A stretch of DNA of 64,000 bases from Solobacterium sp. (lineage in GTDB: Bacteria > Bacillota_I > Bacilli_A > Erysipelotrichales > Erysipelotrichaceae): the NCBI GenBank assembly GCA_017469885.1, contig JAFUFO010000010.1:62001-126000 (forward strand). Reading direction: 5' to 3'. This document shows positions 31,578 to 39,859 of the stretch, piece after piece. The position numbers and the translations under genes are program-made. How positions within the stretch are numbered: the stretch's first letter is position 1; each line of letters starts with the position of its first letter. The notes beneath the pieces were generated by a model. The model made no database searches. It was not told the origin of the DNA and was given only the letters and a program-made list of their open reading frames with translations.

Positions 31578-34538
31578 TCAGTACGGATGGAAGTTGCCCA
31601 TCTCATCCCACCAGCCTTTTTCCCACCAGTTGGGATCGTCATAGTTGATGAATCCGCCTTCGCTCCAGTTTTCTTCGGTCCACTCCGGTTCTGCGTAGGT
31701 ATGTCCTTCGCAGACAACTGTCGGAGCGTTGTTAGGAGCGGCATATTCATAATGGCCTTCACACCAGCTCTGGGCAAGCTGACCGCTGTTGGTGCAGACC
31801 CAGTACTGCTGGATGCCGACATCTTCTGCGGTGTAATCCAGAATCTCGCGGTCTTCCAGACCTTCATGGATCGGCTCCATGTAGGCACGCCAGAGCGGAG
31901 CGGACTGATAATACGAAGAACTGTTGGTCATACGTACATAGTCATCCGCGGAGATCCGCAGGAAACTGGTGTAGTAGGGGGTATATCCTCCGAAGGAGAT
32001 AACCTGGTGTTCATGCGTACCGGTCTTACCGCACGATTTTACGTTGGAGAGCCGGGCGTTGACACCATATCCGTCTACCATGTTTGTTTCCATCATATTG
32101 GTAACCAGCCATGCGGTAGATTCGGAGAATACACGATGCTTTTCGACATTGTTTCCGTCAAGGATCAGATTTCCGAAACGATCGGTGACCTTGCGGTAGG
32201 CATGCGGTTCAATATACTCACCGCCGTTGGCGAGGCAGGCATAAGCGGCAGTCATCTCAAGCGTGGTGACATCGGTTGCGCCAAGCGCAAGACCTGCGGC
32301 TGTTTTAGAGAGGTTCTCCGGAGAGAAGCCTTCCTGAACCATGAAGTTATAGGCTTTATCAATTCCGACATGTTCAAGCAGGAATCGTGCGGCTGGAATG
32401 TTATGCGAGAGTTCCAGCGCGCGGCGCATCGTTATAGCTCCGCCGGTATGATCACCGTTCGGATAACTGTTGTCTTCGCCATACCCCTGAATGCTCTCCT
32501 GCGTATCCATGACAGTAGTGCCGGGATAATCGCCGGTTTCACATGCGGGTGCGTATACAGACAGCGGTTTGATGGAAGATCCGACGGCCTGGGTACTGTC
32601 GGTCGCACGGTTGAATCCTTCCGGAGCGGTCGGTTCTTCGCGTCCGCCGACCATTGCGACGACTTCGCCGGTCCGCTGGTCCATAATGACCGTGCTGGCC
32701 TGTACTTCCGTGCCGGTGATCAGAGTGGGGTAGCGGTCAAAGCTGGTGATCGCTTCCTGTGCAGTATCCTGAATGCCGGTGTTGAAGCCGGTATAGATCT
32801 GATAACCTGCGGTACGCAGCCACTGTTTCTTTTCGGTCAGTGCTTCGTCCGTGATTTCAGTTTCTTCTGCTTCAAGCAGTTTTGTCGCAACATTTTCAAC
32901 CGCGTATTCAACGTAGATCGGATAGTTATACAGTTCGTAGCGGCGGGACTGTTCCAGCACGTTCAGGTGCTCGTTCAGCGCTGCTTCATACTGCGTATCA
33001 TTGATCTTCCCGGTCTTGTGCATCGCAAAGAGCACATTGTTCGCACGCCGGTTAGTCGGGGTCATATCGCCTTTGAGACTGTTGAGACGCGGGTTATATG
33101 CATTCGGTGACTGCGCAAGTCCGGCAAGAATCGCACATTCCCGCAGGGACAGCTGACTCAGTTTCTTGCCGAAGTAGTCTTCCGCCGCAACTTTGACGCC
33201 ATAGTTGGAATCGCCGAGATACAGCGTATTCATATACCAGACGAGAATGTCATCCTTCGACATCACTTTTTCCAGCTCAAGCGCGAGGTGAATCTCACTT
33301 GCCTTACGCTCATAGGAAACTTCCTGCGTAAGGTGCGTATTCTTGATCAGCTGCTGGGTAATCGTCGAAGCACCATAACTTGCGTTTCCGGTAATCTGAC
33401 CGATAACCGCACCGACAAGACGCTTCAGGTCAATGCCGTTATGTTCATAGAATCGCTGGTCTTCGATTGCGATGAATGCATCTTTCAGCTGCTGGGGAAT
33501 CTCATTTGACTCTGCCCACTCAACGTTTTCGTTGGTTCCGTATTCTGCGACAAAGTTTCCGTCATGGTCGTAGATTACTGACGCCTGCGAATATTCTTCC
33601 CGTTTTCCGACATCGAGCGGCGGTGCGTTTTCTATCAGGTTTTCAAACCACATCGTGCCGGCAAATCCGGCAACGACACCCAGGATCATAAATCCCGCAA
33701 AGATGCCGAGCAGTATTTTTCCTGAACGATACCTGAGCAGAGGCTCACCGTTTCCGCTCTTCGTTCCGGATTCCTTTTTCGGCTTCCGTGCTGTCAGTCG
33801 CGGCTTCAGCACTGTTTCCGCAAACGATTTCTTATTGTTCTTCACAGCGGAAGGCTGATCGGAGGGATCGGACTGCTTTACCTTCGGTTCTGGGGAACCT
33901 TTCTGCTGGACATGTGTTTTCTTCCTGCGAGGTTTCGGTGCCGGCTGAATGTCCTTGTGTTCCTCGGACAGGTTATCCGAAGCGGAATGCTCTTCCTGTT
34001 TTACTGCCGGTACAATCACCGCTTCCTGTTCGGCTGTTTCATCCGGTTCTTCCGCTGCGGCTTTCGTCACAGTTTCAGTTTCCCGGACCGGCTCAGTCAC
34101 AGTCTCTGATTCGGGCTGCGGCTCTGCCGGTGCTTTATCTTCCGGAAGTCTTTCCTTCCTGGATTCCTGTGCTGTTGCCTCCAGTTTTGCAAGTTCAGGG
34201 AAGAACAGGGAAATATCATCGGATTCTTCCGATTCTACGGCAGGCTCAGGAAGATGCGGAGGGGTCACTTCCGTCTGCGCCGGTTCTTCTGTCAGGATCA
34301 GATCCTTTGGAAGATCCGGAGGTGTTACCGAAGTTCCCGCTTTTCCTGCTTTCTGTTCATGAACTGATTCTGAAAAGAGCTCCAGCTTCTGTTCATCGCG
34401 TACAGCAGGGGCATCCGCTGTTCTGACCGCATCACCGGGAACAGCGGGAAGCTCAGGCATCTTCCTCGGCTTTCCGCCTTTTCGGGGGGCGAGGTTAATA
34501 TCAGAACGATTCAGTTTTTTGCCATCATGTTTAGACAT
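31578..34538 (-). CDS. Class A penicillin-binding protein (PBP1-type) with long cytoplasmic tail
   Basis: The enzyme polymerises and cross-links peptidoglycan outside the membrane. Of 986 residues, the first 270 or so are a low-complexity Glu/Pro/Thr/Lys-rich cytoplasmic region, followed by one membrane helix (about 273-298, GIFAGFMILGVVAGFAG). The GT51 glycosyltransferase has its catalytic Glu in AIEDQRFYEHNG near residue 360 and the GASTITQQLIKN motif. The transpeptidase has SxxK as GSSIKP near 654, SHN, and KTG near 837. A tail after the transpeptidase holds paired cysteines and a Trp/Asn-rich end. ATG 34538 follows AGAAAGAAA, a weak site. A terminator-like hairpin lies in its 5' leader. 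Confidence 0.93.
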   Translation of the reverse strand: MSKHDGKKLNRSDINLAPRKGGKPRKMPELPAVPGDAVRTADAPAVRDEQKLELFSESVHEQKAGKAGTSVTPPDLPKDLILTEEPAQTEVTPPHLPEPAVESEESDDISLFFPELAKLEATAQESRKERLPEDKAPAEPQPESETVTEPVRETETVTKAAAEEPDETAEQEAVIVPAVKQEEHSASDNLSEEHKDIQPAPKPRRKKTHVQQKGSPEPKVKQSDPSDQPSAVKNNKKSFAETVLKPRLTARKPKKESGTKSGNGEPLLRYRSGKILLGIFAGFMILGVVAGFAGTMWFENLIENAPPLDVGKREEYSQASVIYDHDGNFVAEYGTNENVEWAESNEIPQQLKDAFIAIEDQRFYEHNGIDLKRLVGAVIGQITGNASYGASTITQQLIKNTHLTQEVSYERKASEIHLALELEKVMSKDDILVWYMNTLYLGDSNYGVKVAAEDYFGKKLSQLSLRECAILAGLAQSPNAYNPRLNSLKGDMTPTNRRANNVLFAMHKTGKINDTQYEAALNEHLNVLEQSRRYELYNYPIYVEYAVENVATKLLEAEETEITDEALTEKKQWLRTAGYQIYTGFNTGIQDTAQEAITSFDRYPTLITGTEVQASTVIMDQRTGEVVAMVGGREEPTAPEGFNRATDSTQAVGSSIKPLSVYAPACETGDYPGTTVMDTQESIQGYGEDNSYPNGDHTGGAITMRRALELSHNIPAARFLLEHVGIDKAYNFMVQEGFSPENLSKTAAGLALGATDVTTLEMTAAYACLANGGEYIEPHAYRKVTDRFGNLILDGNNVEKHRVFSESTAWLVTNMMETNMVDGYGVNARLSNVKSCGKTGTHEHQVISFGGYTPYYTSFLRISADDYVRMTNSSSYYQSAPLWRAYMEPIHEGLEDREILDYTAEDVGIQQYWVCTNSGQLAQSWCEGHYEYAAPNNAPTVVCEGHTYAEPEWTEENWSEGGFINYDDPNWWEKGWWDEMGNFHPY

Positions 34539-34565
34539 CGTTGTATTTCTTTCTCATAACACACC

Positions 34566-34595
34566 CAAAAAGGAAAACCGTTACCGGATTTCCTT
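34566..34595 (-). terminator. Terminator-like hairpin in the PBP 5' leader
   Basis: Leftward, AAGGAAAtcCCG-GTAA-CGGtTTTCCTT-like pairing is followed by a short T run. It lies between the probable PBP promoter (34611-34616) and the start codon at 34538, so it may act as an attenuator. Confidence 0.45.
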
Positions 34596-34610
34596 GAGGT
34601 ATGCCTGTCT

Positions 34611-34616
34611 ATTATA
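34611..34616 (-). promoter_or_regulatory. Probable -10 element of the PBP gene
   Basis: TATAAT on the minus strand, with a weak -35 about 17 bases upstream. It lies after the nagA terminator in the direction of transcription, so the PBP gene has its own start. Confidence 0.4.
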
Positions 34617-34701
34617 AAACAAAAGTAAGGAAAACATCTTATAAAAGAATCAAAAACTTCTCTGAAACGGGATATTCATCTGGTTTTGAAATCCCGGAAA
34701 C

Positions 34702-34729
34702 AAAAAAATTGCCGGGCACAGCCGGCAAT
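34702..34729 (-). terminator. Intrinsic terminator after nagA
   Basis: Leftward, ATTGCCGG-CTGTG-CCGGCAAT-type stem followed by TTTTTTTG, just after the nagA stop codon. Confidence 0.85.
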
Positions 34730-34737
34730 CAGATTGA

Positions 34738-35895
34738 TTAATGAAGCTGCGGAACGCCTTTACAGAAGGTTTCTTCCACGGAATAATCGTCGTTCAGCAC
34801 AACGATATCCGCATCATATCCTGCGCACAGTTTTCCAAGATGGTCATCGAGTCCAAGCAGCGCGGCGGGATTCAGCGTGCAGGAGTTGATGGCGGCATCG
34901 AACGGGACACCGGCACGCTCGACAAGATTGCGGAGTCCGTCATTGGTGTGCATCGTTGAGCCTGCAATGCTGTGTTCGGGTATATCGGTAAGATGTGCAC
35001 ATCCGTCTTCCCAGATCTCCACTTCGTGTCCGCCGAAAATGAATTTGTCTCCCGGCTTGAAGCCCTTGCACATAAGAGCGTCAGAGATCATGACTGCCTT
35101 AGCTGCGCCTTTGCAGGTAAAGAAGATATTCAGCGCTTCCGGCGTGCTGTGTGCGCAGTCACAGATGACTTCACTGTACAGGTTCCTGAGACGCAGGGCA
35201 GCGCCGACAACACCGTTGTCCCGGTGCTTGAACGGTGTCTGTGCATTATAGGTATGCGTGATGGAAACCGCTCCGTTGGCTGCCGCCAGCATGGCGCCTT
35301 CATAGTCCGCATCGGTATGACCGATGGATACCCGGACACCGGTGGATGCGCAGTAACGGGTCAGCGCAAAGTCCGGATCGTTTTCCGTCGCAACGGTGAT
35401 CAGACGGATATTTCCGCCGGCAGCTTCCTGATATTCCCTGAATTCTTCCACGGAAGGAGGAACGATCGCCTCGGGCGGCTGTGCGCCCTTGTGCTTGATA
35501 TTCAGATAGGGACCTTCAAAATGAATACCCAGGATGGCAGCGCCGTCAGGACCTGCGTGATGGGACTTCATGACATCCGCGACATTCGATACAGCCTTCA
35601 TCAGAACCGGTTTCATCTGTGTGACGGTTGTCGCAAGGAATCCGGTAATGCCTTCCGCCGGAATGCCTTTTGCCCATTGTTTCAGTCCGTCCGGCGTTGC
35701 ATCGTTGGTATCCCAGCCATAAGCGCCGTGGCAGTGCACATCAATGAAGCCCGGAACGATGCGGCGGTTTCCGTAATCAATATCGGGTTCTGCGCTTCCA
35801 TAGGGGAGAATGCGGCGGATAATTCCGTCTTCTGTTTCTATGGCGGCCCTCATGAAACTTCCGGCAACATAGACACGTGTACTTTGAATAATCAT
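34738..35895 (-). CDS. nagA: N-acetylglucosamine-6-phosphate deacetylase
   Basis: NagA removes the acetyl group from GlcNAc-6-phosphate during amino-sugar use and wall recycling. The 385-residue amidohydrolase has the metal motif VPGFIDVHCHGAYGWD near residue 55, HFEGPYLN with the conserved Glu, SIGHTDADYE, SITHTYNAQTPFKHRD, and a late AGSTMHTND with the catalytic Asp. Length is standard. ATG 35895 follows GGAGGATC on the minus strand. It is divergent from a two-gene PTS, which suggests that the PTS brings in GlcNAc or a related amino sugar. nagB is not in the window. Confidence 0.95.
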   Translation of the reverse strand: MIIQSTRVYVAGSFMRAAIETEDGIIRRILPYGSAEPDIDYGNRRIVPGFIDVHCHGAYGWDTNDATPDGLKQWAKGIPAEGITGFLATTVTQMKPVLMKAVSNVADVMKSHHAGPDGAAILGIHFEGPYLNIKHKGAQPPEAIVPPSVEEFREYQEAAGGNIRLITVATENDPDFALTRYCASTGVRVSIGHTDADYEGAMLAAANGAVSITHTYNAQTPFKHRDNGVVGAALRLRNLYSEVICDCAHSTPEALNIFFTCKGAAKAVMISDALMCKGFKPGDKFIFGGHEVEIWEDGCAHLTDIPEHSIAGSTMHTNDGLRNLVERAGVPFDAAINSCTLNPAALLGLDDHLGKLCAGYDADIVVLNDDYSVEETFCKGVPQLH

Positions 35896-35933
35896 AATCA
35901 GATGATCCTCCGTGTTTTCTTTCTGTCCGAAAA

Positions 35934-35943
35934 CATAATATCA
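35934..35943. promoter_or_regulatory. Overlapping divergent -10 elements between nagA and the PTS genes
   Basis: On the minus strand TG-A-TATTAT (35943 to 35935) is an extended -10 for nagA. On the plus strand CATAAT (35934-35939) is the only -10-like sequence before EIIC ATG 35954. The two share the same bases, so the promoters should compete. Confidence 0.45.
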
Positions 35944-35953
35944 TGAGTTCAGG

Positions 35954-37117
35954 ATGAAAGATGCAATTCAAATGGTCCGGAAGGCTGTTCTTCCGGCAGT
36001 CTGTATTCTTCCGGTATTCGGAATTCTTGCGGGAATCGGGTACGCGCTCTGTCCTGCCGCGATGCAGGGCGGGGCGGTAACGACCCCGGCAAACCGGATC
36101 GGCTGGTTTCTCTCAAGGATCGCGAGTGCGGTATATGACAACCGGGGCTTTCTGACGGCTGTCTCCGCCGGATATGTTCTGAGCAGAAAACGGATTTACG
36201 GTGTTTTCGGCGCGCTGATTGGAATTCTGCTTTACAATTCCTTTTCCGCATCATCCGTGTTTGTTCTGTTTGCGCCGGAAGTGCTGGACCAGCCGTTAAA
36301 CACGCTGGCACTTTACGGTCCTTCCGCAGCGACCGGTCTTATTCTGGGATGCACTGCCGCATGGATCGTTAACCGGATGATTCACGAGACGCATCCTGTG
36401 AAAACGATTGTGCTGCTGGGAATATCGCTGGCGGTCGTTTCCGTTGTTCTGATCGCGGTCCGGCTGGTTCTGTTTCATGTGATTGCCGCGCTTGGAACGT
36501 GGATTATTTCTCTCGGCAAGCCGGGAACAGGGCTTTTTGCCCTGCTGAACCGTCTGCTTGCGCCGTTTGATCTGCACAGGCCGCTGAACTATATGATTCT
36601 GGGCGAGGGCGGTGCGCATGACATGAATTATTTCTGGGGTCAGGTTACAGACGAAGACCCGGGTAAATATATGTCCGGCTTCTTTGCGCCGATGATGTTC
36701 GGAATTCCTGCCGCATGCATGGTTCTCCGCAAGCGCACAGGCAGTTCCGGAAACCGGCACTGCCGCATGTTTCTTCTGCTGTGCGGTCTCAGCGCATTTT
36801 CCTGCGGACTCTGTGAACCGTTTGAGTACTGGCTTCTGCTTTCTTCGCCGCCCGTATATGTCTGCTATGCGCTCTTATTCGGTTTGTCCGGATGGCTGAG
36901 TGCGTACAGCGGATTCCGTGCCGGATTTGCCTGTTCGGGCGGACTGATTGATCTGATTTTCTCCGCCGCAATGCCGGCTGCGCGAAATGCATGGATGGTC
37001 CTTGTGCTCGGCGCATTCATCGGGCTGCTGTTTTTTCTGCTCTTTCGCCGGTTTCCTGCCGATAACGGAGCGGAATTCGATATAATTGAACCGGACTACA
37101 GGGAGGTAGTGAAATGA
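35954..37117 (+). CDS. PTS EIIC component, glucose/N-acetylglucosamine family, stand-alone
   Basis: EIIC is the membrane channel that moves a sugar while it is phosphorylated. The 387-residue product has about ten hydrophobic segments; the N-terminal AVLPAVCILPVFGILAGIG matches the MP-LPVA-LL-GIG start of glucose-family EIIC, FDLHRPLNYMI matches the H-PLN motif, and GLCEPFEYWLLLSSP matches the GITEPIEF active-site loop with Cys for Thr-type variation. It lacks EIIB and EIIA domains that are normally fused. ATG 35954 has only TCAGG directly before it and a very short leader. It overlaps the EIIA gene by 4 bp and is divergent from nagA. Confidence 0.78.
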   Translation: MKDAIQMVRKAVLPAVCILPVFGILAGIGYALCPAAMQGGAVTTPANRIGWFLSRIASAVYDNRGFLTAVSAGYVLSRKRIYGVFGALIGILLYNSFSASSVFVLFAPEVLDQPLNTLALYGPSAATGLILGCTAAWIVNRMIHETHPVKTIVLLGISLAVVSVVLIAVRLVLFHVIAALGTWIISLGKPGTGLFALLNRLLAPFDLHRPLNYMILGEGGAHDMNYFWGQVTDEDPGKYMSGFFAPMMFGIPAACMVLRKRTGSSGNRHCRMFLLLCGLSAFSCGLCEPFEYWLLLSSPPVYVCYALLFGLSGWLSAYSGFRAGFACSGGLIDLIFSAAMPAARNAWMVLVLGAFIGLLFFLLFRRFPADNGAEFDIIEPDYREVVK

Positions 37118-37533
37118 TTGGTATCATGATTCTCGGACATGCGCAGTTTGCGCATGAAATGGTAAGGGTGATTGAACAGGTGGAGAGCGCGCAGCGCAAT
37201 CTTATCTGCGCCGATTATCAGAAAGGCGATACCAAAGAAGGATTCGCGGAGTCTGTAAACCGCGCCGCGGAATCATTTGAACCGGACACCTCCGGTGTGC
37301 TGATCTTTACAGACAGTGCGCGCGGAACACCGTATCATACCGCACTCAATTTCGCCGAAGCATGCAGTAAGTATCCGGTGATTGTGGTCACCGGCGCAAA
37401 TCTTCCGGCGATTGTGGAGAGTGCGCTTTCCCGCGCCTATATCAATGATGTGGAAATGCTGGCGGATCTTGCGGTAGAACACGGCAAAAAACAGGTGATG
37501 CGTTTCGGTGGAGCACAGCCGATTCCGCGCTGA
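37114..37533 (+). CDS. PTS EIIA component, mannose family
   Basis: EIIA-Man receives phosphate from HPr on a histidine and passes it to an EIIB. The 139-residue product begins IGIMILGHAQFAHEM, where the His in GHA is the phosphorylation site near residue 9, and has the family loop FTDSARGTPYHTAL near residue 66 (canonical D-GGTP). Length matches a single EIIA domain. ATG 37114 overlaps the EIIC stop as ATGA, with GGGAGG upstream. Pairing a mannose-family EIIA with a glucose-family EIIC is unusual, and no EIIB is present in the window, so a partner EIIB must be encoded elsewhere or the pair has another role. Confidence 0.8.
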   Translation: MIGIMILGHAQFAHEMVRVIEQVESAQRNLICADYQKGDTKEGFAESVNRAAESFEPDTSGVLIFTDSARGTPYHTALNFAEACSKYPVIVVTGANLPAIVESALSRAYINDVEMLADLAVEHGKKQVMRFGGAQPIPR

Positions 37534-37566
37534 AGCCGCCGGTTTTACTCAAATCCCCTGAGGGAG

Positions 37567-37575
37567 TGATAAAAT
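37567..37575 (+). promoter_or_regulatory. Extended -10 promoter abutting the AI-2E family gene
   Basis: TG-A-TAAAAT at 37567-37575 is followed by nine bases before ATG 37585, predicting a leader of two or three bases. The nearest purine-rich site lies upstream of the transcript start. Confidence 0.5.
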
Positions 37576-37584
37576 TAACTGGTT

Positions 37585-38664
37585 ATGAAGTTCATCGATC
37601 AGATCTCAGAGAAAATCAATGAAGACATTCGTATTCAGGCACTGATCAAGGTGATTCTTGTTCTGCTTGTGATTTTTCTGGTGCGGTCGATTGATGTGGT
37701 CTGGATGGGCCTGTTCCGAAAAGCATGGAATATCCTGCGCCCGTTTGTTCTGGGATTTATCATCGCATACGTGATTCATCCGCTGATTGAGAAACTGGAA
37801 GCGAAGTATAAGATCAGCCGGAAGATCACAATCCCGGTATTCTATCTGATCCTGCTGGTGGTACTGTTCTGGCTGGCATTCACCATCGTGCCGCTGATTT
37901 ATTCCCGGCTTTCATCGTTTATTACTTCGATGATTTCGGGTGTCAATTCCATTTACAACTCCTATGCGGCCTTTTCGGAAAGCGGGGCGCCGATATGGGT
38001 GCGCAGACTGCTTCAGGAGATCGTGGAGAGCCTGCAGTCGACCCGGAATTTCCTGCCGCAGCTGTCGACACGATTCTCATCGATGCTGTCGGACGCAGTG
38101 CAGGTATTTACGATTTTCGTGATCACGATCATCGTTTCCATATACATGTGCTTTTCCTGGAAGAATATTGAGGCTTCCATTTATAACTTTGCAAAACGGC
38201 TCGGCAACCGGGCAATCCGCAATATTAAGGCGGTAGATATTGAAATCGGAACATATATCCGGTCACTGCTTGTTCTGATTGTCATCAAGTTTCTGGAATA
38301 TGCGCTGATGTATTATCTGGTAGGGCATAAGGACTGGCTGCTGGTATCACTTCTTACCGCAATCGGCCTGATTGTTCCGTATATCGGCCCGATGATCGGC
38401 AATACCGTAGGTATTCTGACAGCTCTGACTATGCCGCGGCGGAATGTGATCATTCTGCTGATCTGTATTGTGGTATTATCTCAGCTGGACGCCTATATTA
38501 TTGAACCGCTCGTCCATTCACGTAATGTGAAGATTTCTCCGCTCTGGGCACTGTTCTCCATCTACGCCGGCGGCATTCTTGCCGGCGGACTCGGTGTCAT
38601 GGTGGCAATTCCTGCCTATCTTGCGGTACGTACGATTATCCGTACCAATACCACGCAGGTCTGA
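37585..38664 (+). CDS. AI-2E family transporter (YtvI/PerM type)
   Basis: The 359-residue protein has the family arrangement: two or three N-terminal membrane helices (FVLGFIIAYVIHPLIEKLE with the conserved His-Pro), an extracellular or cytoplasmic middle segment rich in Ser and Gln, and a C-terminal bundle containing GLIVPYIGPMIGNTVGIL and LDAYIIEPLVHSRNVKISPLWALFS split across two motifs. Some members export autoinducer-2, others act as sodium/proton antiporters, so the substrate is open. Its ATG follows a -10 element closely and has no ribosome site. It is followed after 20 bases by the ZnuA-like lipoprotein gene, probably in one transcript. Confidence 0.88.
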   Translation: MKFIDQISEKINEDIRIQALIKVILVLLVIFLVRSIDVVWMGLFRKAWNILRPFVLGFIIAYVIHPLIEKLEAKYKISRKITIPVFYLILLVVLFWLAFTIVPLIYSRLSSFITSMISGVNSIYNSYAAFSESGAPIWVRRLLQEIVESLQSTRNFLPQLSTRFSSMLSDAVQVFTIFVITIIVSIYMCFSWKNIEASIYNFAKRLGNRAIRNIKAVDIEIGTYIRSLLVLIVIKFLEYALMYYLVGHKDWLLVSLLTAIGLIVPYIGPMIGNTVGILTALTMPRRNVIILLICIVVLSQLDAYIIEPLVHSRNVKISPLWALFSIYAGGILAGGLGVMVAIPAYLAVRTIIRTNTTQV

Positions 38665-38684
38665 ATGTATGTAAAGGAGACCGA

Positions 38685-39797
38685 ATGAAAAAGTTTCTGA
38701 TCAAATATCTTTCTCTGATGATGCTTGTCATTACGCTTTCCGGCTGTAATGCGGAGCGTACGACGATTGCATATACCGTGTACCCAATCGGATTTCTGGT
38801 GAACCGCCTGACCGGCGGATCGGTCACAGCGGAGTCTGTTCAGGATGATGTGATCGTGCAGCGGGCAACCGTAAAAAGCGACTGGCAGAATATTCTGAAC
38901 CGTGCACAGGTCTTTCTGCACATCGGTCAGCTGGAACCGTATTATTCCATGTACAGCGCAGATTTCAACAGCATGGTGCCGAACCAGATCGACCTTTCGG
39001 TGCTTAATGCCGTTTATGACTTCCGCCGCTATACGGAAGTGATCACGGATGGTGAAATCACATATCTTGAAAGCCCGTATTACCGCGGCGATGCATTTAA
39101 TCTGATCGATACCGATTCGAAGGATCTCTATCTCTGGATGGATCCGATCGCGATGCTTTCGATGGCAAAAGACATCCGTTCCTGGCTGATCAGCACCTAT
39201 CCGGATGAGCGCAACAACATTGAAGAGAATTTTGAAACACTGGAAAACGATCTGATCAATCTCGATGCACAGTATCAGGCACTGGCTACCTCGAATATCG
39301 TGAATAACCGTGAGATCCGTTTTGTCTCCATGACCGCAAGCTTCGGCAACTGGCAGAAGACCTACGGATTTCAGGTCTATCCGATTATTCTCTCCAAATA
39401 CGGTGCGCTGCCGAATGAGGAACAGCTTGCACTGATTGAGAAACGGATTCAGGAAGATAATGTACGCTACATTGTTTATGAAGAGAATATGACCGAGGAT
39501 ATGGTGGAACTGTTCAACCGCGTACAGGAAGATCTCTCCCTGACTCGTGTCGAACTCAGCAATCTTTCGAGTCTTACCGGCGGAGAGGAAAGCTCCGGCA
39601 AGGATTACCTCTCGATCATGTATGAGAACCTCGCGGTACTTGAAACTATGGCGGTTGCCCGCACTGCGAATGAACCTGCGGAGACTGTTACGGAAGAAGA
39701 AACGCCTCCTGAACAGGCATTGACCTACGAAGAAGCACAGGCAACGCCGGATCCGGAAAAAACAGAAGAAGCCGATACGGAATCAGGCGCCGGCTGA
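38685..39797 (+). CDS. ZnuA-like (TroA family) lipoprotein lacking metal-ligand histidines
   Basis: A lipobox TLSGC with Cys 21 marks a surface lipoprotein. The 370-residue product follows the fold of zinc/manganese ABC binding proteins: VYPIGFLVNRLTGG, then ADlivy-like AQVFLHIGQLEPYY, WMDPIAMLSMAKDIRSWL, VSMTASFGNWQKTYGF and YIVYEENM. At the positions where ZnuA has metal-binding His (spHtyE, DPHvWLsP, tHdAFGY) this protein has Arg/Gln, Leu/Tyr and Thr, so the usual site is absent. The C-terminal 40 residues are Glu/Thr/Pro-rich. No permease or ATPase gene is adjacent. Its ligand and partners are unknown. ATG 38685 follows AAAGGAGA. Confidence 0.78.
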   Translation: MKKFLIKYLSLMMLVITLSGCNAERTTIAYTVYPIGFLVNRLTGGSVTAESVQDDVIVQRATVKSDWQNILNRAQVFLHIGQLEPYYSMYSADFNSMVPNQIDLSVLNAVYDFRRYTEVITDGEITYLESPYYRGDAFNLIDTDSKDLYLWMDPIAMLSMAKDIRSWLISTYPDERNNIEENFETLENDLINLDAQYQALATSNIVNNREIRFVSMTASFGNWQKTYGFQVYPIILSKYGALPNEEQLALIEKRIQEDNVRYIVYEENMTEDMVELFNRVQEDLSLTRVELSNLSSLTGGEESSGKDYLSIMYENLAVLETMAVARTANEPAETVTEEETPPEQALTYEEAQATPDPEKTEEADTESGAG

Positions 39798-39799
39798 CA

Positions 39800-39830
39800 G
39801 GCTCGGGAGCGTCACGCTCCGGGCCTTTTT
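39800..39830 (+). terminator. Intrinsic terminator before polA
   Basis: GGCTCGGGAGCG and CGCTCCGGGCC pair almost fully, followed by TTTTT. Confidence 0.85.
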
Positions 39831-39859
39831 GATACAGTTATAGAAATGGACACAAGATT

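Noticed and set aside
31566-33110. 514-codon plus-strand frame
   Set aside because: Antisense to the class A PBP gene, no ribosome site, no recognisable motif.
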